Positions 26,456 through 34,495 of a stretch of 60,759 bases of DNA are shown one piece after another. The notes beneath the pieces were generated by a model. It was not told the DNA's origin and searched no databases. It worked only from the letters and a program-made list of their open reading frames with translations. A program made the position numbers and the translations under genes. Position 1 is the stretch's first letter. Every line of letters starts with the position of its first letter. Source of the DNA: Dehalococcoidia bacterium (GTDB taxonomy: Bacteria; Chloroflexota; Dehalococcoidia; SM23-28-2; HRBIN24); assembly GCA_025062275.1 (NCBI GenBank), contig JANXAP010000031.1, positions 1 to 60,759 of the forward strand, read 5' to 3'.

Positions 26456-29400
26456 TTAGCCGCACTTATTGTAACCGCAGGAACGGCACAGCAGGCACCC
26501 TTCCTGGTAGACCAGGAGGGCGCCGCAGTCGGGGCAGGTCATGCCAGTCTCCTCGGCAGGACGCACGGCGGGGTCGATAGGCTCGTCGGGGCGAGAGGAG
26601 GCCCGTCCTCCCTGTCCGAACTTCATCTCCAACCAGCGGAAGATATAGTCCAGTACCGACGTGGCCCAGGGGATGCGCGGGTTGTTGGTGGGGCCGTAAG
26701 GCTCGAAGCGGGTGTTCTTGAGCTTGCGGGCCAAGTCCTCAATGGGCACCCCGTATTGCAGGGCCACCGATGTCAGGAGGGCCACCGCGTCCATGAGCCC
26801 CGACACGGTGGACCCTTCCTTGGCCATCTTGATGAAGATCTCGCCCGGCCGACCGTCGTCGTAGAGGCCCACCGTTATATAGCCCTCCTGGTCCCCCACC
26901 TGGAACTTGTGGGTGATGGAGCGACGTTCGTCGGGCAATCGCTCCCGATAGGGCCGGGGGCGGCTGGGCAGGCCCCCCATCTCGCGGGCCACCTCGGGCG
27001 TCTCCTGCTCCGGGCCGCGTACGTTGGCGGTCGCGTGGGACAGCACCGAAATCTCCCTCGACCCCTCACGGTAGACAGTGATGCCCTTGACGCCCTCGCG
27101 GTAGGCCAGCCAGTAGGCCCTGGCCACATCCTCTTTGGTTGCCTCGCGGGGAAAGTTGATGGTCTTGGACACGGCGTTGTCGGTGTGGCGCTGGAAGGCG
27201 GCCTGCATGCGCACGTGCCACTCGGGAGCGATGTCGTGGGCAGTGACGAACAGACGCTTGGCCCAGTCGGGCACCTCGGGACGGTCGCGCAGCCGACCGC
27301 CGGCCGCCAGGTAGTCCAGCAGCTCCTCGGAGTAGAAGCCCTCCTCCTGCGCCACGGCCACAAAGTGCTTGTTGACCTCCCGCAGGCGGGTGAGCTTGCT
27401 AGGGTCGGAGGGATCCAGGTAATGATGGCGGAAGAAGGCCAGAGAGAACAGCGGCTCGATGCCCGAAGAGCAGTCGGCGATGATGGAGATAGTGCCGGTG
27501 GGGGCGATGGTGGTGCGGGTGGCGTTGCGGTACGGGAAAGCGGGATAGTGGCGGGAGCCTTCCCAGGCAGGATAGGGGCCCCGCTCCTCTCCCAGGGCCA
27601 GGGAGGCCTCGTTGGCCTTTTCCTGAATGAAGCGCATCACTTCCTCGGCCAGGGAAAGGGCCTCCTCCGAGTCATAGGGGATGCGTAGCTGTAGCAGGAG
27701 ATCGTGCCAGCCCATGACCCCCAGGCCGATCTTGCGAGTGCGCTTGGTGGCCTCCTCGATCTGGGGGATCGGGTACCGGTTCATATCGATGACGTTGTCG
27801 AGGAAACGGACGCAGACGGGCACCACCCTGGCAAGCCGCTCCCAGTCGATGCGGGGCCTCCCGCCGTCGACCCTCACGAACTTGGCCAGGTTGATGGAGC
27901 CCAGCGTGCACGATTCGTAGGGCAGCAACGGCTGCTCTCCGCAGTTGTGCACCAGCACGCCGTTGGCGTCGAAGGCGTTGGCCCCCGGCACCCGCACGTC
28001 GTACACCGGCTCTCGACCGTCTGGTACCACCGCCGATACCCTGGCAACGAAGCGTTCTCGGTTGGCCCGCCTCCGGTAGCGGGCGAGGAGGTCATCAAGC
28101 CGGCGCCGCTTGCCCGGGTCGGCGAATCCGATCAGCTCGGCGTAGCGAAAAATGTTCTCGCCGGAGATGACCAGTTCGTATTGAGCACGGGTGCGATAGG
28201 ATCGCCTGCCACCGCGACCGTCGGGGAGCAGAGAGGTCCCTGCGGCACGCCGCAAGTATAGCTTGCTGACGATGCCCAGCCGCAGGAGCATGCGCTGGAC
28301 AGCGCGCAGGGACTCCAGGTCACTCTGGGCCAGGCGTATGCTGACGCCCTTGCGCTGGCTGCCCTGCACCGAGCCATCGCTATCGAAGAGGCCACGCAGG
28401 AAGCCGCGATAGAAGTCGGACGAGGTTCGCTCGATCTCGGGCGTTATCCGCTTCGAGCCAGGGGCCATGCCCAGGGCCATGGCCAGGCGGCGCACAGCCG
28501 CCAGGGAGAGCCGCCACTCGTTGGGGCGGGCGCGGACCCAGCCGCGAAAATCCCTCCGGTGGGGGAGCATCCGTGCACCAGCGGCAGCAGCGGCCATCAC
28601 CCCCTCCTCGCTGGCAGCGGGCGTCCAGACCGAGAGCACGGCTTTGTCCTCTTTCAGGGTGCCATCGCCTATCAGCAGCCCCATTAGGTAGCCCTCGGCC
28701 TCGCCGTAGGTCCCAGGCCATGCCGCTGCCTGCCGGTGGTCGTTGAGGACGATGAGGTCACCGGGACGCAGCGCCCCCGCTGGCACCCATTCCTCCTCCC
28801 GGACGTAGCGGGTGAGTCGCCTCACCCGTCGCACCGGGTGGTCGGGAGTAGCGCGCAACGAGTATCCCTCCTGTGTCTCTATACGGACCAGCGGGCGGAC
28901 GCCCGTGGAGAAGAAGCCGTCGTCGCCGCTGGCGAAGGCCCGACCGTGGACCAGAAGCCGGCACGGGCGGCCGACCAGCTCTCGCACCTGTCTGGGGCCC
29001 TCATCGGTCATGACCCAGGTGTCAGCCGGCAGGCAGGGGTTGGTAGCCTCGATGCGGCCCAGGTGCGGCGTGGGGTTGTCGGCGTTGATGCGGTCCAGGA
29101 ACACCAGCCCCGGGTCCCCGCACAGCCAGGCGTTCTCCACCATCAGGTCGAAGATGTGTCGCGCCCTTCGCCGGCCCACCGCCTGGCCCGTGCGCGGGTT
29201 TATCAGCTCGTATTCCCTGTCCTCCTCCACCGCCCGCATGAACTCGTCCGTCACCGCCACCGAGATGTTGAAGTTGGTCAGGGTGCGCAGATCGGCCTTG
29301 AGGGTGATGAACTTCTCGATGTCGGGATGGGTCACGTCCAGGATGCCCATGTTGGCCCCCCGACGCGTTCCACCCTGCTTGATGGCCTCGGTAGCGGCGT

Positions 29401-29863
29401 CGAACACCTTCAGGAAGGACACGGGCCCGGAGGCCACGCCCATGGTCGTGCGCACCCGGTCGCCCTCGGGCCGCAGCCGCGAGAAGGAGAAGCCGGTGCC
29501 GCCCCCTGTCTTGTGGATGATGGCTGTGTACTTGATGGCATCGAAGATGCCCTCGATGGAGTCCTCCACCGGCAGCACGAAGCAGGCCGCCAATTGCTGC
29601 AGCTCGCGGCCCGCGTTCATGAGGGTGGGCGAGTTGGGCAGGAACTCCAGGCGGGCCATCACCTGAAAGAACTCTTCCTCCCAGTAGGCGGCCCGCTGGG
29701 GGTCCTCCAACGGCTGGTAGAGCAGCTCCGCCTGGGCGATGTTGTGGGCCACGCGGCGGAACATGGCCTCCGGCGTCTCCACCGGACGGCCCGACTCGTC
29801 CTTGGCCAGGTACCGTCGCTCGAGGACGATGCGGGCGTTATCGCTGAGGGCTATCTCGGCCAC
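26456..29863 (-). CDS. nrdJ: Adenosylcobalamin-dependent ribonucleotide reductase with an intein
   Basis: A 1135-aa precursor; removing the 364-aa intein (residues 277-640) leaves a 771-aa class II reductase. It makes deoxyribonucleotides with adenosylcobalamin as radical source and needs no oxygen. Visible features: the FLPNSPTLMNAG and AACFVLPVEDS blocks (redox Cys), the active-site NPCGE rebuilt by splicing (mature residues 275-279, Cys-277 as thiyl site), SCTLGSINL, a C-terminal TSCPD-type domain (RRSITHKFQVGDQEG onward) and a terminal zinc ribbon with CPDC and CLLCRSCG. GTG start, no clear SD. A second reductase is encoded upstream at 30885-33647. Confidence 0.95.
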   Translation of the reverse strand: MAEIALSDNARIVLERRYLAKDESGRPVETPEAMFRRVAHNIAQAELLYQPLEDPQRAAYWEEEFFQVMARLEFLPNSPTLMNAGRELQQLAACFVLPVEDSIEGIFDAIKYTAIIHKTGGGTGFSFSRLRPEGDRVRTTMGVASGPVSFLKVFDAATEAIKQGGTRRGANMGILDVTHPDIEKFITLKADLRTLTNFNISVAVTDEFMRAVEEDREYELINPRTGQAVGRRRARHIFDLMVENAWLCGDPGLVFLDRINADNPTPHLGRIEATNPCLPADTWVMTDEGPRQVRELVGRPCRLLVHGRAFASGDDGFFSTGVRPLVRIETQEGYSLRATPDHPVRRVRRLTRYVREEEWVPAGALRPGDLIVLNDHRQAAAWPGTYGEAEGYLMGLLIGDGTLKEDKAVLSVWTPAASEEGVMAAAAAGARMLPHRRDFRGWVRARPNEWRLSLAAVRRLAMALGMAPGSKRITPEIERTSSDFYRGFLRGLFDSDGSVQGSQRKGVSIRLAQSDLESLRAVQRMLLRLGIVSKLYLRRAAGTSLLPDGRGGRRSYRTRAQYELVISGENIFRYAELIGFADPGKRRRLDDLLARYRRRANRERFVARVSAVVPDGREPVYDVRVPGANAFDANGVLVHNCGEQPLLPYESCTLGSINLAKFVRVDGGRPRIDWERLARVVPVCVRFLDNVIDMNRYPIPQIEEATKRTRKIGLGVMGWHDLLLQLRIPYDSEEALSLAEEVMRFIQEKANEASLALGEERGPYPAWEGSRHYPAFPYRNATRTTIAPTGTISIIADCSSGIEPLFSLAFFRHHYLDPSDPSKLTRLREVNKHFVAVAQEEGFYSEELLDYLAAGGRLRDRPEVPDWAKRLFVTAHDIAPEWHVRMQAAFQRHTDNAVSKTINFPREATKEDVARAYWLAYREGVKGITVYREGSREISVLSHATANVRGPEQETPEVAREMGGLPSRPRPYRERLPDERRSITHKFQVGDQEGYITVGLYDDGRPGEIFIKMAKEGSTVSGLMDAVALLTSVALQYGVPIEDLARKLKNTRFEPYGPTNNPRIPWATSVLDYIFRWLEMKFGQGGRASSRPDEPIDPAVRPAEETGMTCPDCGALLVYQEGCLLCRSCGYNKCG
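27944..29035 (-). other. Intein with LAGLIDADG-type homing endonuclease inside NrdJ1
   Basis: 364 in-frame residues interrupt the reductase between NP and CGEQPLL. All splicing blocks are intact: Cys-1 in block A (CLPADTW), block B with TPDHPV (63-66), blocks C and E of the endonuclease (LMGLLIGDG at 118-126; FLRGLFDSDG at 212-221), block F (VYDVRVPGANAFDANG) and the terminal His-Asn followed by Cys+1. Both DOD acids are present, so the homing endonuclease looks complete. The +1 nucleophile is also the catalytic Cys of the reductase, so the enzyme should be inactive until splicing. Confidence 0.97.
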
Positions 29864-29880
29864 GGGCCATCACCAGTGCC

Positions 29881-29908
29881 AGTATAGCACTATAGAGGCT
29901 TTCTCTAA
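29881..29908 (-). promoter_or_regulatory. Possible promoter of nrdJ1
   Basis: Minus strand TTAGAG (29908-29903), 16 bp, TATACT (29886-29881), followed 17 bp later by the GTG start. The -35 is weak. A second TATAGT lies at 29894-29889. No NrdR-box-like palindrome is visible here, unlike upstream of nrdR. Confidence 0.35.
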
Positions 29909-29923
29909 CGGCTAACGCGGCGG

Positions 29924-30388
29924 TCAGGACTGCGGCGTCTCTGTCCGGGCCAGGCGCGACTCCAGCTCGGCGATGCGCTCCCGCAGCGCCCGCTCCTGCT
30001 GCCACCGCTCCGTCACGTCGCGCATGACGGCAGCGATGCCTTCCACCTGGCCATCGTCTCCCTTGAGAAGGGTTATGGTGAACTCGACCGAAAGCCGCGA
30101 GCCGTCCTTTCGCAGGGCCGGCACTGAGAGGAGGGATCCACGTCCATACTTGGTCTCGCCGGTGGCCATGACCCGTCGATAGCCTTCCCAGTGGCGCTCC
30201 CGGTGCCGTTCCGGGATGATGATGTCCAGCGTTCGCCCTAGGGCTTCGCTGGCCGAATAGCCGAACATCTCCTCAGCCCGGCGGTTCCAGAGGCGGATGA
30301 CACCTTCGCGGTCGGCGACGATGACGGCGTCCCCCGCCTCGTGGACGACCTGCCATGCCAGCTCACGGTCGTCGAGGGGCCAGCTCAT
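29924..30388 (-). CDS. Stand-alone PAS-domain protein
   Basis: A 154-aa protein with a single PAS/PAC sensor domain: DAVIVADREGVIRLWNRRAEEMFGYSASEALG, IIPERHRERHWEGY and the PAC part VEFTITLLKGDDGQVEGIAAVMRDVTERW. It ends in a helix likely to form a coiled coil (QQERALRERIAELESRLART). There is no kinase, cyclase or DNA-binding domain, so any output must go through a partner. It overlaps the DUF488 stop by 4 bp. The ligand is unknown. Confidence 0.88.
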   Translation of the reverse strand: MSWPLDDRELAWQVVHEAGDAVIVADREGVIRLWNRRAEEMFGYSASEALGRTLDIIIPERHRERHWEGYRRVMATGETKYGRGSLLSVPALRKDGSRLSVEFTITLLKGDDGQVEGIAAVMRDVTERWQQERALRERIAELESRLARTETPQS

Positions 30389-30750
30389 GTTTCGCCCGCC
30401 AGCATCTCTTCCAGGACCCGCTTCAGGACGACAGCGTTGTTGTGCTCCTGGTCCTGGGCGGCATAGACGAGGGTCACGGTGCCGTTACGGGCCCTCTCGG
30501 CCAGCTGGCGCAGCAGCGCCTGCTTCGCCGGCTCCTGCAGCTCCTGACGGTAACGCTGCTGGAACTGGGACCACCTGGCCGAGTCGTGCCCGAACCAACG
30601 TCGCAGGTCGTCGCTGGGGGCCAGGTCGCGCAGCCACCCCTGCAGCTGCAGGGCGTCCCGGCTCAGGCCGCGGGGCCAGAGGCGGTCCACCAGATAGCGC
30701 TCGCCGTCCTCGGGTGCCGGGGGGTCGTAGGCGCGCTTGAGCCTGATCAC
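30385..30750 (-). CDS. DUF488 (YeaO-like) family protein
   Basis: A 121-aa member of DUF488 (YeaO type): IRLKRAYDPPAPEDGERYLVDRLWPRG, WLRDLAPSDDLRRWFGHD and the C-terminal VTLVYAAQDQEHNNAVVL are characteristic. Biochemical function is not established. GTG start with a perfect TATAAT 6 bp upstream and no SD, so it is probably translated from a leaderless mRNA. Co-transcribed with the PAS protein through an ATGA overlap. Together they separate the two reductase genes. Confidence 0.88.
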   Translation of the reverse strand: MIRLKRAYDPPAPEDGERYLVDRLWPRGLSRDALQLQGWLRDLAPSDDLRRWFGHDSARWSQFQQRYRQELQEPAKQALLRQLAERARNGTVTLVYAAQDQEHNNAVVLKRVLEEMLAGET

Positions 30751-30756
30751 GGCTCA

Positions 30757-30762
30757 ATTATA
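30757..30762 (-). promoter_or_regulatory. TATAAT -10 box of a leaderless DUF488-PAS transcript
   Basis: TATAAT (minus strand, 30762-30757) ends 6 bp before the GTG at 30750, so transcription would begin at or next to the start codon. No clear -35 is seen. Confidence 0.55.
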
Positions 30763-30813
30763 AGCGGTCGCTGCGGTTCCGCTGTCTGCTGGGCCGGCGT
30801 GGAAAGCCGAGGA

Positions 30814-30839
30814 GGTCGGGGGTATGCGGCCCCCCGACC
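30814..30839 (-). terminator. Probable terminator hairpin after nrdJ2
   Basis: A perfect 9-bp stem GGTCGGGGG/CCCCCGACC with an 8-base loop lies 46 bp after the nrdJ2 stop. On the minus strand it is followed by only a short T stretch (CTTT), so termination may be partial or Rho-assisted. Confidence 0.6.
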
Positions 30840-30884
30840 CCCTCGAACGATACACGCGCCCCATCCGCGCCGCAGGGCGCGATC

Positions 30885-33647
30885 TTACCCGCACCCGGTG
30901 GTGGTGCCGCAGTTGTCGCAGCAGTAGCAGGCGCCCCGACGCACCATGATCCAGCCGCAGGCCGGACAGGGCGGCGCGTCGTCGCGGCCGTGGCCGTTGG
31001 CCCGGGCCTCCACTACGGGCAGGGCCAGCTGCTTCGGCCCTTCCCGCGACAGCTTCTCCCGCACCGCCGGCGAGAGCACCCCCAGCTCCTCCTTCTCCTC
31101 CTCCGACAGGAACTGGGAGGCCAGCCAGCGGAAGATGTAGTCCACGATGCTCTGGGCCACCGGAATCTCCGGGTTCTCGGTGCGGCCCGAGGGCTCGAAG
31201 CGCATGTGGCTGAACTTGTAGACCAGGTCCCGCAGGGGAACCCCGTACTGCAGGGCCAGGGAGATGGCCGTAGCGAAGGCGTCCATGGTGCCCGAGAGGG
31301 TGCTCCCCTCCTTGGCCATGGTGATGAAGATCTCCCCCGGCGACCCGTCCTCGTAGAGGCCCACCGTGATGTAGCCCTCGTGCCCCTCGATGGAGAACTT
31401 GTGGGTGAGGGACCTGCGAGTGTCGGGCAGGCGCCTGCGCACCGGCCTCGGCTCCTCCTTCTTGCCCTCTACGTCCTCCTTGCGGGTGGTCAGCACCCGC
31501 ACGTTCTTGGAGTTGTCGCGGTAGATGGCCAGCGCCTTCAGCCCGTGCCGCCACCCCTCGATGAAGGCCTGCTCTACGTCCTCAACGGTAGCGTCCTCGG
31601 GCAGGTTCACCGTCTTGGAAATGGCACCCGAAATGAAGGGCTGCACGGCACCCATCATGCGGATGTGCCCCATCCAGTGGATGGAGCGCTGGCCCCCGGG
31701 GGCCTTGAAGGCGCAGTCGAACACCGGCAGGTGCTCCTCCCGCAGGTGGGGCGCCCCCTCGATGGTGCCGCGGGAGTCGATGTAGGCCATGATCTCCTCG
31801 ATCTGCTCCGGCGAGTATCCCAGCCGCCGGAGCGCCCTGGGAACGGCGCGGTTCACCAGACGCATGACGCCCCCGCCCACCAGTGCCTTGTATTTGACCA
31901 GCGCCAGCTCCGGCTCGATGCCGGTGGTGTCGCAGTCCATCATGAAGCTGATGGTGCCGGTGGGGGCGATGACGCTCACCTGGGCGTTGCGGTAGCCGTG
32001 CTCCTCGCCCAGGGCCAGGGCCTCGTCCCAGGCCGCCTGCGCCGCCGCCACCAGGTCGCGCAGGCCCGGCACCCGTGCCGTCCACTCCGGCTCGCCGGGT
32101 TCCGGCGCCGGGGCCAGGCGGCCGTAGCGCCCCAGCTCGTAGATGCGATAGGCGTGCTCCCGGTGCTTGCGGATGACCCTCAGCATGGGCTCCCGGTTGC
32201 GCTCGTATCCGGCGAAGGGGCCCATGCGGGCGGCGATGCGGGCCGAGACGGCATAGGCGTGGCCGGTCATGAGGGCCGTCAGGGCGGCGGCGTAGGCCCG
32301 CCCCTCCTCCGAGTCGTAGGGGAGGCCCAGGGTCATGAGCAGGGCGCCCAGGTTAGAGTAGCCCAGGCCCAGCTGGCGGTAGTCGCGGGCGTTGCGCTCG
32401 ATCTTCTCGGTGGGGTAGGACGAGTTGTCGACGATGATCTCCTGAGCGGTGATCACGACCGCCACCGCCTGCTTGAAGGCCTCGATGTCGAAGGTGTCGT
32501 CCTCGCGCAGGAACTTGAGCAGGTTGAGGGAGGCCAGGTTGCAGGCCGAGTCGTCCAGGTGCATGTATTCGGAGCAGGGGTTGCTGGCGTTGATGCGCCC
32601 CGAGTTGGGGCAGGTGTGCCAGTCGTTGATGGTGGTGTCGTACTGGATGCCCGGGTCGGCGCACTCCCAGGCGGCCTGGGCCATCTGCCGCAGCAGGTCG
32701 CGGGCGCGGTAGGTCTGGCAGACCTCGCCGGTGGTGACGTAGCGCGTCTGCCATTCGCCGTCCTCCAGCACGGCGCGCATGAACTCGTCGGTCACCCGCA
32801 CCGAGTTGTTGGCGTTCTGGTACTGGATGCTGATCCACAGCTCCGAGTCCAGGGAGGGGTCCCAGCCCGACTGCACCAGGGCGCGGGCCTTGCGCTCCTC
32901 CTTGGCCTTGCACCAGATGAACTCCTCGATGTCGGGGTGGTCCACGTTCAGGACGACCATCTTGGCCGCCCGTCGCGTCTTGCCCCCCGACTTGATGGTG
33001 CCGGCGATGGCGTCGGCCCCGCGCATGAAGGAGACGGGTCCCGAGGCGACGCCGCCCGAGGAGAGTCGCTCCTTGGAGGAGCGCAGGGGCGAGAGGTTGA
33101 TGCCAGCCCCCGAGCCGCCCTTGAAGATCTTCCCCTCCGTCTTGTACCAGTCCAGGATGGACTCCATGGAGTCCTCGATGGAGAGGATGAAGCAGGCGGA
33201 GCACTGGGGGCGCTCCTCGATGCCCACGTTGAACCAGACGGGCGAGTTGAAGCAGGCGTACTGGTGCAGGAGGAGGAACTTCAGCTCCTGGCGGAAGGTC
33301 TCCATCTCCTCCTCGGACGAGAAGTAGCCGCCCTTCTGGCCCCAGGAGGCGATGGTGTCCACCACGCGGCCGATGAGTTGCTTCACGGAGCGCTCGCGCT
33401 GGGGTGTGCCCAGAGGCCCGCGGAAGTACTTGGAGGCGACGACGTTGGTGGCCTGCTGGGACCAGGCCTTGGGGAACTCCACGTCCTCCTGCTGGAAGAC
33501 GGGTCTGCCGTCGGGCCCCTCGATGAGGGCGGTGCGCCGCTCCCACTCCACCTCGTCGAAGGGGTCCACCCCCGGCCTGGTGAAGAAGCGCGCCAGCTGC
33601 CCCGTTCGGTGCTGCTGTTCTGTCTGGCCCCGTGCCTCGATCAACAT
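30885..33647 (-). CDS. nrdJ: Second adenosylcobalamin-dependent ribonucleotide reductase
   Basis: A 920-aa class II reductase of the long TSCPD-containing type. QYACFNSPVWFNVGI and SACFILSIEDSMES hold redox and substrate-site residues. NPCSEYMHLDDSAC carries the catalytic triad Asn-356, Cys-358 and Glu-360, at the site where the paralogue holds an intein; here it is uninterrupted. The C-terminal TSCPD-like region (RRSLTHKFSIEGHEG onward) resembles that of NrdJ1, and the tail ends with a zinc ribbon CPACGW and CYCCDNCG. ATG with GGAGGAGGG upstream. It lies downstream of nrdR and two tiny ORFs and is probably under NrdR control. Confidence 0.96.
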   Translation of the reverse strand: MLIEARGQTEQQHRTGQLARFFTRPGVDPFDEVEWERRTALIEGPDGRPVFQQEDVEFPKAWSQQATNVVASKYFRGPLGTPQRERSVKQLIGRVVDTIASWGQKGGYFSSEEEMETFRQELKFLLLHQYACFNSPVWFNVGIEERPQCSACFILSIEDSMESILDWYKTEGKIFKGGSGAGINLSPLRSSKERLSSGGVASGPVSFMRGADAIAGTIKSGGKTRRAAKMVVLNVDHPDIEEFIWCKAKEERKARALVQSGWDPSLDSELWISIQYQNANNSVRVTDEFMRAVLEDGEWQTRYVTTGEVCQTYRARDLLRQMAQAAWECADPGIQYDTTINDWHTCPNSGRINASNPCSEYMHLDDSACNLASLNLLKFLREDDTFDIEAFKQAVAVVITAQEIIVDNSSYPTEKIERNARDYRQLGLGYSNLGALLMTLGLPYDSEEGRAYAAALTALMTGHAYAVSARIAARMGPFAGYERNREPMLRVIRKHREHAYRIYELGRYGRLAPAPEPGEPEWTARVPGLRDLVAAAQAAWDEALALGEEHGYRNAQVSVIAPTGTISFMMDCDTTGIEPELALVKYKALVGGGVMRLVNRAVPRALRRLGYSPEQIEEIMAYIDSRGTIEGAPHLREEHLPVFDCAFKAPGGQRSIHWMGHIRMMGAVQPFISGAISKTVNLPEDATVEDVEQAFIEGWRHGLKALAIYRDNSKNVRVLTTRKEDVEGKKEEPRPVRRRLPDTRRSLTHKFSIEGHEGYITVGLYEDGSPGEIFITMAKEGSTLSGTMDAFATAISLALQYGVPLRDLVYKFSHMRFEPSGRTENPEIPVAQSIVDYIFRWLASQFLSEEEKEELGVLSPAVREKLSREGPKQLALPVVEARANGHGRDDAPPCPACGWIMVRRGACYCCDNCGTTTGCG

Positions 33648-33663
33648 GGTTGCCCTCCTCCGC

Positions 33664-33738
33664 TCACGAAAGCTGTCGAGCGCCGGTCGTTGTGTCCGCC
33701 GTCGTCACCTCCTTCCGCCCCGTCGTGACCGGGAGCAT
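33664..33738 (-). CDS. Possible 24-aa leader ORF before nrdJ2
   Basis: ATG at 33738, three bases after the stop of the previous tiny ORF, with TAAGG just upstream. It encodes 24 residues (Thr-rich, starting MLPVTTGRKEV) and stops 16 bases before the nrdJ2 ATG. It contains a full SD-like AAGGAGGTGA. Because it fits so tightly in the chain nrdR - 47-aa ORF - this ORF - nrdJ2, it may couple translation or act as a leader peptide, but it could be chance. Confidence 0.28.
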   Translation of the reverse strand: MLPVTTGRKEVTTADTTTGARQLS

Positions 33739-33741
33739 CCC

Positions 33742-33885
33742 TTAGGCCGGCCCCTGTCGCGGTTTGCCGGCATCGCTGCGTTTCCTTCGCCACCGGCCCG
33801 ACTCGGTTCGAGACCTCGGCTGCGTGCCACCCCCCGGCTCGCGCTCGCGGACGTGCGGAACCCGGCCAGCTCGCCTATCGGGCAT
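33742..33885 (-). CDS. Possible 47-aa Arg-rich small ORF between nrdR and nrdJ2
   Basis: ATG at 33885, four bases after the nrdR stop, with GGGGAGGTGA at ideal spacing. It encodes 47 residues with 12 Arg and 2 Lys, a strongly basic peptide. Codon use is less GC3-biased than in neighbouring genes (many GAT, CGA, AGG), which argues for caution. The same bases can fold: CCGA-GGT-loop-ACC-GAG-TCGG at 33798-33819, and a GCCGG/CCGGC stem at 33766-33797, so a structured RNA leader is the main alternative. Confidence 0.32.
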   Translation of the reverse strand: MPDRRAGRVPHVREREPGGGTQPRSRTESGRWRRKRSDAGKPRQGPA

Positions 33886-33890
33886 CCCAG

Positions 33891-34466
33891 TCACCTCCCC
33901 TCCACGGGCCTCCGGCCCCTGCCGCTCTGCGGAGATAGACGACGCAACCTCACGCGATCAGCTTCCCTTCTCACCTCCGGCAGCAGGACCAGCTGGCCCG
34001 GGGGCACTTCGGGGCGGGGCCAGCCGGCCTTCAACGCCTCCAGTTCCCGCTCCAGCTCGTCCACGTCGGCGAAGGCCCGGTACACGCTGGCGAAGCGGAT
34101 GTAGGCGATGCGGTCCAGGCGCCGCAGCTCCTCCATCACCAGGTCGCCGATGTAGCTGGTGGGCACCTCCGCCTTGCCCAGGGCGTAGACCTCCCGCTCC
34201 ACCCGCTCCACCAGCTCCTCCAGGGCGCCGGTGGGGATGGGCCGCTTCTCGCAGGCCTTGCGCACCCCGGCCAGCACCTTCTCGCGCGAGAAGGGCTCCC
34301 GACGGCCGTCCTTCTTCACCACCATCACGTTTTCCAGCTCCACCCGCTCCATGGTGCTGAAGCGACGGCCGCAGGCCAGGCACTCCCGCCGCCGCCGGAT
34401 GCCGCCCGGCCCGGGACGGGAGTCCATCACCCTCGACTCAGGATGGCCACAGAACGGACATTCCAT
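33891..34466 (-). CDS. nrdR: Transcriptional repressor NrdR
   Basis: A 191-aa nucleotide-sensing repressor of ribonucleotide reductase genes. The N-terminal zinc ribbon has CPFC and CLAC, with the DNA-contact Arg cluster IRRRREC. The ATP-cone follows (VMVVKKDGRREPFSREKVLAGVRKA, then IRFASVYRAFAD). The C-terminal tail past about residue 150 is longer than in most NrdR proteins and ends Arg-rich. The ATG at 34466 is fixed by MECPFCGHP. Its own promoter holds NrdR boxes (34502-34548), so it should autoregulate and control nrdJ2 on the same transcript. Confidence 0.96.
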   Translation of the reverse strand: MECPFCGHPESRVMDSRPGPGGIRRRRECLACGRRFSTMERVELENVMVVKKDGRREPFSREKVLAGVRKACEKRPIPTGALEELVERVEREVYALGKAEVPTSYIGDLVMEELRRLDRIAYIRFASVYRAFADVDELERELEALKAGWPRPEVPPGQLVLLPEVRREADRVRLRRLSPQSGRGRRPVEGR

Positions 34467-34495
34467 ATTCTCGCCTCTCGCTGAAGGCGCCAAAG

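Noticed and set aside
26456-29863. Frameshifted or pseudogenised nrdJ1
   Set aside because: The interruption is an in-frame intein with intact splicing motifs, not damage.
30990-33728. Very long open frame on the plus strand (about 900 codons) opposite nrdJ2
   Set aside because: It is the antisense shadow of a GC-rich gene; the translation is His/Gly/Ala/Val-rich and resembles no family, while nrdJ2 has all catalytic motifs.
33648-33890. Cobalamin riboswitch before the B12-dependent nrdJ2
   Set aside because: I looked for the B12 box and the conserved core and did not find them; the region shows hairpins and small ORFs instead.
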